From contig JADNYV010000243.1 of assembly GCA_015501055.1 (NCBI GenBank), forward strand, positions 1-52,204: a stretch of 52,204 nt of DNA. The letters are read 5' to 3'. This stretch comes from Mucidula mucida. Its lineage: Eukaryota > Basidiomycota > Agaricomycetes > Agaricales > Physalacriaceae. The first letter of the stretch is position 1. Each line of letters opens with the position of its first letter. The notes beneath the pieces were generated by a model that made no database searches, was not told the origin of the DNA, and saw only the letters and a program-made list of their open reading frames with translations. Positions 45,595 to 52,204 of the stretch are shown piece after piece. The translations under genes and the position numbers were made by a program.

Positions 45595-45949
45595 TGCCTA
45601 GTCATACAACGATCGCAGCCCTGGATAAGCGTAATGAAGGTATGACCATTACAAGCCCAAAATGCTCCACTGCCTGACATCTTCTGCAGTCAATGTTTTT
45701 TGTATGAGTACTATGTGTTCTGTTCAGTTGAAGTTATAGTTGCATTGTGTCGTTGTGTAGTAATTGCGCCACCAAACAACACCTCTTAGTGATACACCCT
45801 CGCACTGCAAGCTCGTCGGGAATCAGCCTTTTCTCGCCGTCGTCGTCAATTCCCCCCGTTTTACTGCATTTTGACGGGGGTCTTTTCCCCAAAACAAAGA
45901 TAGCGTCAAGGTGAACTCGACTTGCGCCCCTTCTTCTCACGAGGGTGTC

Positions 45950-46064
45950 AACAAACACCTTCGGTGACACCAGACACAGAAACCGACGAAGGCAATATTG
46001 TGTGGCCCTTTTCTTTTGAACAAGCATTGGCAGTCACAGCAAGTTTCCCATCGCGCCTCAAGTG
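45950..46064 (+). other. Conserved short coding-like block (EEGNIVWPFPFE type)
   Basis: TDEGNIVWPFSFEQALAVTA then SFPSRLK-stop, homologous to 21020-21130. A hairpin-like CCCCCGT/ACGGGGG pair (about 45857-45890) lies upstream, and related sequence is at 21185-21220. Confidence 0.4.
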
Positions 46065-46185
46065 ATGTCATGGCCTTGGGTTCAGTGTACAAACCTGAGT
46101 GGACACATGCTGTGGGAGATTGTCGTATACTATATGTTAAGGGCCTCCTTGTATCACACTATCATCGCCCATTTTGCCTCCCAAC

Positions 46186-46209
46186 ATGTCGGCGTATCCT
46201 CCACCACAA
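46186..46209 (+). pseudogene. Stranded first exon of the MSAY-type microprotein
   Basis: It encodes MSAYPPPQ followed by GTACAT (donor weakened from GTACGT). Exons 2-3 are missing; the intron runs into the 5' flank of kinase copy I. This is the same deletion as at 20850-20873. Confidence 0.6.
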
Positions 46210-46387
46210 GTACATCCATTCTTCCCGGTAATCAGCTAATCACTGGACCCTCGAGTGTTTTTCCAAAAGAAGGACACAGTACATATCATATTCTGCGCAC
46301 TGGCCAGTGGTCATCGACTCATCGTGGAGCTGAACTTATCGGCCATCAAACGAAATTTGAAGTCCGAAGAACACTTAGCCACGTACT

Positions 46388-47760
46388 ATGAACACTCGGG
46401 CTGCTCTGTCTGTTTCTCTCATCGGTGCTATCCTGACTTCCGCGTACTTTCACCGGCCAATCCGTGTGGTACGCGTCCAAGGCGTCTGTAGCTCGTTCTT
46501 TTGGACAGCCCGCTCCTGGCTATGGAACTATCCGGTCACTGAGGATTATGCCATTTGGGACACTGGAGACCCTACTGATGAGCAAGTGTTTGGAAGTGAC
46601 AGAATACGCCTTCTGCGGATATGGCGCTTCCTGCGTCCGTTCTTCGTGTCCCGTGGATATCACCCATACGTCTTGAAAGATCCGACTGACTTAGTCAGTG
46701 ACCTTGTTCCCAGTACCCCTCCGTCAACCGAAAAGATAACAATTCCATTCGCGCAACGTTTCTACAGTACAGACGACGATGCGGAAGCAACTTTTTTTGT
46801 AGGTATTTCCCCAAGAGTTGCGAGTACTGACAAAGGTACCTCCAGTCTCCATTCGTGTGGCCTGCGCAGGATACGCTAGGGCGAGACGTAATCCTGAAGT
46901 AGACCTTCTTGTCTTGTACAAAGCCTCTGGCTCATCTTGTCCAGGTATATCTCTGGTCCACAGCCCAGCAAGGAGCTCAGAGCTTTCCATCTCTTACAGT
47001 CTGATGCCCTTCGGGACGATCCGCGGAATCACACCATCCCTGTTCTTGACTATGTTAACTTCAACGGCCAAGTGTTTGTTGTAATGCCAAGGTGCGCGCA
47101 CCATTACTTCCCGTACCAGACTAAGCCCACCGCGAACACATTTCACATGAAATGTGGCGATCAAGGCTGATTTTGCGAAGGTCGGTGAACTAGTCCGATA
47201 CGGTCGGGCGTTCGTGGAGGTTAGTGCGCTGCCCTAAGTCCCGGTGTGGATGTTGAAATCGTTATATAGGCTGTTGCTTTCCTTCACGAACATATTATTT
47301 CTCATGGCGACATCCTTCCCCAAAACATGATGACAGACGCACTCATTCCGCAGGCCAAGAAGTTGACGGAACCTCGCATCGCCGGCGTTCGTGGACCTAA
47401 GCGCCGATACGCCCTCATTGATTTCGAAACAGCCATTGTAGACTACAGTCCCGAGCTGTTGGCGGGTTTCAAGAAGGATGTTAGGGACCTTGCATCAGCC
47501 TTGGAGTTCAATCTGCGCGTGAGTAGGGTATGCAGTTGTTCACGAAGTTCTGACCACGCTCTCTATAGTGTGATGAAGACGTTATCCCGGACATAGTACC
47601 ACTCTTCGATTCCATGAAGGATTCCGCTAGTCCGACGCAGCCGAGTGCAGCCGCAGCCCTTTCTCATTATGAGGAAATATGCAGCTCGCTCTCTACGGAA
47701 GACTTGGAGCTCGAGGTACAAGGGCGTTATTGGCTTGACGGTTGGTCCGTTCTTTGCTAG
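46388..47760 (+). pseudogene. Type-1 kinase-like gene (copy I), likely splice-defective
   Basis: ATG 46388 (MNTRAALSVSLIGAILTSAY) leads through NYPVTEDYAIWDTGD, WPAQDTLGRDVILK, DDPRNHTIPVLDY, FVVMPR, FLHEHIISHGDILPQN, YALIDFETA and a C-terminal exon ending with TAG at 47758-47760. At exon 4 the expected AG|ATGGAATGTGGCG reads ACATGAAATGTGGCG (about 47145-47159): the acceptor AG is lost and the TGG codon becomes TGA. Unless another acceptor is used, the transcript cannot encode the catalytic loop. It corresponds to copy A. Confidence 0.7.
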
Positions 47761-47916
47761 ACAAGACAAAATTGAAAGCTTTCCAGGATGAATATCATTA
47801 CAACTGGCTCCTTGCGTATGATGGCGATACTTAACATGTAGAGTTCATATTGTCGCGCTATCTGTTCTGTATGTTTCGCGCCACGAATATCAACCTTTGG
47901 CGATGGAGACAGTAAA

Positions 47917-49402
47917 GCATGGCCAGACGGCGGCACTCGGCCCCTTCTTCTTGGACAAGCTGGTCAACTTGGTCGTCGCATCCTTGCGTTCCTTGGACTG
48001 CCCAGCATCAGTTAGACTCATCTTTGCGACACCAACGGCGCCTACCTGGTCATTGGTCGTCACCATCGTTAGTACATAGACCTATACAACACTGTTAGAG
48101 CCATATAGCACCAAAAAATGAACAATTACGAGCTAAAAGTCATAGAAGAGCAAGTGATCATGGACGTCGGTAAACAAAACCTGGAAGGGTCGATTCTAGG
48201 GGAATTTCCCGATCACCTGGCCTGGGGAATACGAAATTATATCTTGCTCTGCCCCTCATTGCTGCAGCCTACTCGTCGCTCTGTAGCTGTGTGGAATATC
48301 CATGAATGTCTACTTTCAGAATACGCGACGCGTTCTAACCGATCTCACAAGTCGAAGCTGTCAAAATGCCAAATTCTGCACTATCTGGCCACAATCACTT
48401 CTTTTGCGTTCCACCAACTTTCCTCTTTGACGGACTTGACACTCGTTAGGCCCCCCTGTATGTCGCGCCCTCTATATTTTGGGACCTCGGAGGACTTCGC
48501 GCCCGCAGCATCGCACGCTTCCCCTGTCCCGCGACATACTCAACGTCTGATCACGAGAACACCAACTCCTAGTGCTCCCTATGCGTCGCGAAGCTTCAGA
48601 AGATCGTTAGATGCAGGCCGTATAGTATTTTAAGATAAGAGCCTCATCGCCTGCTTCAAGCAGTACGGCGACATCATGATAACGGTATTGTGTATATCGT
48701 CGCTTAAAAGTCCGCAATGATGGTGAGTATAACTTTCACACATACCATGAACACTCGAGCTACTCTTGTCGTCTCTCTCGTCAGTGGAATCCTGACCTCC
48801 GCGTACTTTCTCCGACCAATCCGTGTGGTACGCGCCTAAGGCCCCAGCAGCTCCCTATATTGGACTGAAGATTATGCGATTTGGGACACTGGAGACCCTA
48901 CTGATGAACAAGGATTTGAAAGTGACAGAATACGCCTCCTAAGAAAAGCGCCAGATGCGTAGGAGGCGTATTCTGTACTAGTACTTACTGTTGCTCCCAG
49001 AACTACTTGTCGCGTCTACTAGATGGTATCATGCTATCCTCTCTGAGTTCGCCAAGGTCGGCGAATTGGTTCGCTACGGCCATGCCTTCGTGGAGGTCAG
49101 TCTATTGTTGACGTTCTGTTGTGACTATTAGAAGTCTTCCAAAGGCTGTTGTTCTCCTCCAAAGCATAACATTTCTCGTTGGCGACATCATTCTTCAGAA
49201 TATGGTGATGGACGTACTGCTTTCCGACGTTTACAAAACAACCGATCCCCAGATACGCCTTTATTGACTTTCAAACTGCCCAGGTGGATAGCGACCCGGA
49301 TATACAGGCCGCCTTCACTTAGAAGGACGTTGCATATCTTGCAGCGAGTTTGGAAGCCCATCTTTGTGTGAGTGTCTTTAGGCTGGTACTATTGGGGCGT
49401 CT
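47917..49402 (+). repeat. Segmental duplication, second copy
   Basis: It matches 35148-36654 in the same orientation with scattered substitutions and small deletions. It carries about 160 bp of the first exon of the zinc-finger gene in antisense, its promoter region, and kinase pseudogene J. The border at 49402/49403 coincides with the end of a copia LTR. Confidence 0.85.
48747..49402 (+). pseudogene. Kinase-like pseudogene J
   Basis: It is a near copy of pseudogene F: the anchor exon has an extra stop (the codon after RVVRA is TAA), and it shows the same fold-back inverted repeat (48928-48977), the same central deletion and the same damaged catalytic-loop exon. The C-terminal exon was cut off by the copia insertion at 49403. 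Confidence 0.8.
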
Positions 49403-49691
49403 TAAAGTAAGGAAACGGTTACGGTAAGCTTCTCAGTCGGGCACAAGTAGTAGAAACGACTGTTATTGGTCGGTACTATACCTAAAGTAAGGAAATGGTT
49501 ACGGTAAGCTTCTGGACAGTATGTCAGTATAAGTAATAGATAAAGTAAAGGTATAATACACACCTCAGTTGGGCACAAGTAGTAGAAATGACTGAGGTGG
49601 TATGAAACGATCGGAAGGTTTAAGTAGGTACGTATAGGAGTCCATAGATATAAAAGGAAATCACCGCCCGTCGTTGGGTCTCCTTCCAACA
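49403..49691 (-). repeat. Ty1/copia 3' LTR
   Basis: On the minus strand it starts TGTTGGAAGG at 49691, directly after a purine tract GGGGGAG (49698-49692). Internal direct repeats are visible: TAAAGTAAGGAAA(C/T)GGTTAC at 49404 and 49482, and CTCAGT(C/T)GGGCACAAGTAG at 49432 and 49564. The outer end near 49403 is set by the loss of homology to block 35148-36654; it does not show the usual CA, so the end may be eroded or off by a few bases. Confidence 0.7.
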
Positions 49692-50471
49692 CTCCCCCAG
49701 ATCCGACGACTAGTCGTCAATCTCCCCGATGTTCAGCGCGGCAAGGCAACGGTAATGGGCGTCTTGAGCGAGTGGTTTGGTGAAGATGTCCGCGGGATTC
49801 TCCGTGCCACGAATAAAGTTGACTTGGATTTCCTTCCCGGCGACGAGTTTGCGAATGTAATGATGGCGAATGTCGATATGCTTGACCTTCGCGTGCAATT
49901 TTGTTGTCTTGGTAAGGTTGATGGCACCGCGGTTATCGCCCCATAAGATACCCGGCTTCTCCTGCGGCATCTCAATCTCCTTGAGCCAGGAATACATCCA
50001 TCGCATCTGCTGACCAGCGCATGAAATAGAGATATACTCCGATTCAACAGTGGATAGCGCGACCGTCAATTGTCTCTTTGCGCTCCAGGAGACTGGTGCA
50101 CCCGCCATCATAAAAACCTGGCCAGAAGTGGAACAACAGGTATCCTTGCATCCCGCGTAGTTGGCGTCAACATACCCGACTGGGGCAAGTGGCTTGCCAG
50201 AGGAGAAGATGAGTCCAAATTAGAGTCGGACGCGAGTATAGAATAAAAAAAGTACTCACGAATAAACTCATACTCATCATGCAAGCCAAGAGTATACTCG
50301 CACGTGAGTAGAGTAGAGTCTAGAGTCTATGGTGAGTCTAGAGTTTCAGTTTGGGGCCACGAATACTCGATAGACTCATACTCATAAATATTCGTGAATA
50401 CTCATGAGTATTCTTATATTCGTGAGTATTCGTGAGTATTCAGCTCCTAATATATATTTTTTGAACAAAAT

Positions 50472-50556
50472 GAACCCCGTGAGCATTGAACCCACGGAGC
50501 TCAGCCATTTCTGTGCATCAGCACAACAACGAGTATAACCACTGCGCCAAAAGGGC
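50472..50556 (-). pseudogene. tRNA-like sequence (box A and box B), SINE or tRNA pseudogene
   Basis: The minus strand contains TGGCGCAGTGGTTA, a good pol III box A, and GGGTTCAATGCTC, a box-B-like T arm with a 5-bp stem (GTGGG/CTCAC). The acceptor ends do not pair and the anticodon arm is unclear, so it is not a working tRNA. It lies at the left edge of the DNA captured by the hAT element. Confidence 0.45.
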
Positions 50557-50819
50557 ATATTCATTATACAATTTCAGTCCAGATCACACATAATTAGGTA
50601 AAATGCCATTAGCAAAAAAAAGGACAAAGGCCATGAAGGCCATACAAAATGTTGTGCTACAAACAAACCTGATGCGAGTACTGTTGCGAAGCGACGCATA
50701 CGACGCATCAGGTGAAGAGTATGATACATCTAATATACAAAAAAACTACAAAATCGTCCACAAAAACGAATACTCTACAGTCCGTGAGGAAGAAGGGGTG
50801 CGCGCCCGAAAACTGTAAC

Positions 50820-51323
50820 GTAACAGTCCACATAGTACTCAGCTAATCCGTACTCAACAGTCCGCATTTCCCGTTCTGACATCAGAGAGCCACAGATCAA
50901 CTTGTGAGCGGCCTGTGAAGTTCCCGCCGGCATTGGTGGAACACGACACCAGCGTCGCATCACCCGGTACAAAGCAGCCAGGACAGACGCGCGTCCCGTA
51001 AACGTTGCTGCCGCCAGCCCCATCCGACCCCAGTCAATGCTCTCCGGGACGACTCGGCCGTTGAAAAGTGCACCGAGAATCTGCATCTGGCGGTCACCGA
51101 AAGACGAGGCATCCAAATTGTCGTAAGGCACTGCTTGCCCAAGCTCCGTGTCAGGTTGCGGATCGTTGAAGCCCACGGGCTTGAGGTCGTAGCAAAGGCG
51201 GTCGAGCGCGAGGAACTCGTAGCGGAAATTGGTCTCGAATAACTCCCAAAGAATTTCCCGGCAAACATGCTGAAACGATTGAGCAGGTAGTTTTGGTTCG
51301 ACGGCGCAAGCCTGCTTCTTCAC
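50820..51323 (-). pseudogene. Captured gene fragment fused to antisense hAT tail
   Basis: An open minus frame of 182 codons (50775-51323) starts in the antisense of the hAT transposase tail (MKKQACAVEPKLPAQSF), crosses the junction at 51270 and continues in captured sequence (CREILWELFETNFRYEFLAL; DASSFGDRQMQILGALFNG; AALYRVMRRWCRVPP). The composition and uninterrupted frame suggest a fragment of a real fungal gene, family not recognised. It is enclosed by the hAT ends, as in Pack-type gene capture. Confidence 0.5.
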
Positions 51324-52204
51324 CTCAGGATACTACTGATATGGATGCTACTGATATGGATATAACTTGATACACTTACGACCTACTTACTTTAATCTTC
51401 ACTGTCTTTATGTTTGAATTTGCTTGCTGATACGTGAGTATACTCGAGTATACTCGGATCGTACTCGAGTACTCGAATACTCGAGACTCATGAAGTACTC
51501 TCGAGTAGAGTAGATATTCGAGTAGAGTCTCGAGTGAAGACTCGAGTCTTGAGTATTGGGTTTGAGGTAAGAGTTACTCATACGATGAGTCCGAATATAC
51601 TCGAGTATGGACTCGTGTCCATCTCTAGTCCAAATTTGATGGTTTTTTGGATATATCCAAGTACGTGCAGGAGAGCCTTCCAGTGTTCGAGTCCAGGATT
51701 GGTTTGGTAACGGGACAGAACACTGACGGCGTATGAGAGGTCGGGGCGCGTCCCGAGTTGTCCCCACATAACGGCGCCAAGAAGGGACTTGTAAGGTTTG
51801 TCCTTCATGTCAGCTCGTTCTTTGTCTGTGGTAGGGGACATCTCGTTCGTAAGGGATGTGCCGACAGGAAGAGGGATAGAGTGGAGGGGAATATTTTCGA
51901 GGTTGTGTTGCCTGAAGACTTTCTCGAAATATCTGCGCTGGGAGAGGGAGATGGTTCCGTTGTTGAACTCCTTGAGGATGGTCATACCAAGTAGACGTTC
52001 TTCATCAAAGACGTCGCGAATGTCCCAGATCCTGCCAATCTCTGCCGTCCTCTTCTCCGCCTCAAATGGTGAGGCCGACGCGCCTAGCACATCATCTGTG
52101 TAGGTCGCCGTGAGTGTATACTCACCATCTTCGCTCTTCCTAACCCGCACACAAGGATCCGCCCTTGAGGTCTTGTAATCCAACTCGTCATAAGTTACCT
52201 GCAA

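Larger units (their letters stand above)
39451..47760 (+). repeat. Right arm of a large inverted duplication
   Basis: Order: S5, EEGNIVWPF block, MSAY gene, copy G, exon-1 relic, copy H, S4, block, stranded exon, copy I. It corresponds element by element to 28775-19280. Differences are the TRIM insertion in copy C and small indels. Confidence 0.85.
50221..51627 (+). mobile_element. hAT element, Pack-type derivative carrying foreign DNA
   Basis: Terminal inverted repeats are TAGAGTCGGACGCGAGT at the left and the inverse of TAGAGATGGACACGAGT at the right (14 of 17 match). The 8-bp target duplication GTCCAAAT is perfect (50213-50220 and 51628-51635). The first 228 bases after the tip (50235-50462) and the last 357 (51271-51627) match the element at 1-1837. 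The 808 bp between (50463-51270) are unrelated to hAT sequence and replace the whole transposase apart from its antisense tail. It is a non-autonomous copy moved in trans. Confidence 0.92.
49710..52204 (-). pseudogene. Ty1/copia pol (RT C-terminus and RNase H), split by a hAT element
   Basis: The reverse-transcriptase part runs from the window edge to 51628 and shows YTDDVLGASASP (YxDD-type active site), LLGMTI and the SLLGAVMWGQLGTRPDLSYA block. After the 1407-bp hAT insertion the frame resumes at 50220 with LIFSSGKPLAPVGYVDANYA and the RNase H part (DTCCSTSGQVF, ALSTVESEYISIS, WGDNRGAINL, KHIDIRHHYIR, DIFTKPL) to a stop at 49710. Removing the hAT and one copy of the 8-bp duplication restores the frame exactly (KTIKFGLIFSSG). 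The element is otherwise uncorrupted here, so the hAT insertion is young. Confidence 0.92.

Noticed and set aside
49402..49692. 96-codon minus-strand open frame
   Set aside because: It coincides with the copia LTR; its repeated peptide (FYYLCPTE twice) simply reflects the LTR's internal DNA repeats.
50603..50818. 71-codon frame starting MPLAKKRTK inside the hAT element
   Set aside because: AT-rich, low complexity and partly opposite to the captured gene fragment; no family support.

Overview
The window is fungal nuclear DNA, most likely from an agaricomycete (mushroom-forming) basidiomycete. The evidence is many genes split by 45-60 nt GT-AG introns, a complete DASH-complex DAD3 gene, KDZ, hAT, chromovirus and copia elements, a secreted M43 metalloprotease, and F-box and kinase-like genes of the type that expand in mushroom genomes. 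No bacterial-style operons, rRNA genes or CRISPR arrays were seen.

Layout. 1-10.2 kb is transposon-rich: an internally deleted hAT element (its left tip lies outside the window), the N-terminal half of a KDZ transposase, an RNase H1-N-like gene with one in-frame stop, a large multi-exon gene of unknown role, and the 3' end of a Ty3/gypsy chromovirus with its LTR. 10.8-17.6 kb is more host-like: tRNA-Gly(GCC), a gene with five tandem homeodomain-like exons, a seven-exon M43 protease and DAD3. 18-49.4 kb is a complex locus of ten full or decayed copies of a membrane-anchored kinase-like gene. 49.4-52.2 kb is a Ty1/copia element split by a second hAT copy that carries foreign sequence.

The most notable part is 18-48 kb. 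Here kinase-like genes of two subtypes alternate with tiny three-exon genes (about 60-67 codons) that can only be seen after splicing. The recurring same-strand unit is: type-2 kinase, microprotein starting MAT, microprotein starting MSAY, type-1 kinase. One full unit lies at 30.6-24.9 kb (-), one at 23.7-19.3 kb (-) and one at 43.4-47.8 kb (+); in the last two the MSAY gene is reduced to its first exon. Left-arm copies are all on the minus strand and right-arm copies all on the plus strand, so about 9 kb arms (19.3-28.8 kb and 39.5-47.8 kb) form a large inverted duplication around a C2H2 zinc-finger gene at 34-35.3 kb. A 1.5 kb block near that gene is copied again at 47.9-49.4 kb.

How the genes might work together is inference only: the co-duplication suggests that kinase-like proteins and microproteins are linked functionally or by selection, but no biochemical role can be read from sequence. 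Gene models were spliced by eye; exon phases were summed for the best models (homeodomain gene 359 aa, protease 296 aa, DAD3 88 aa, zinc finger 344 aa, kinase A 379 aa, kinase B 423 aa).
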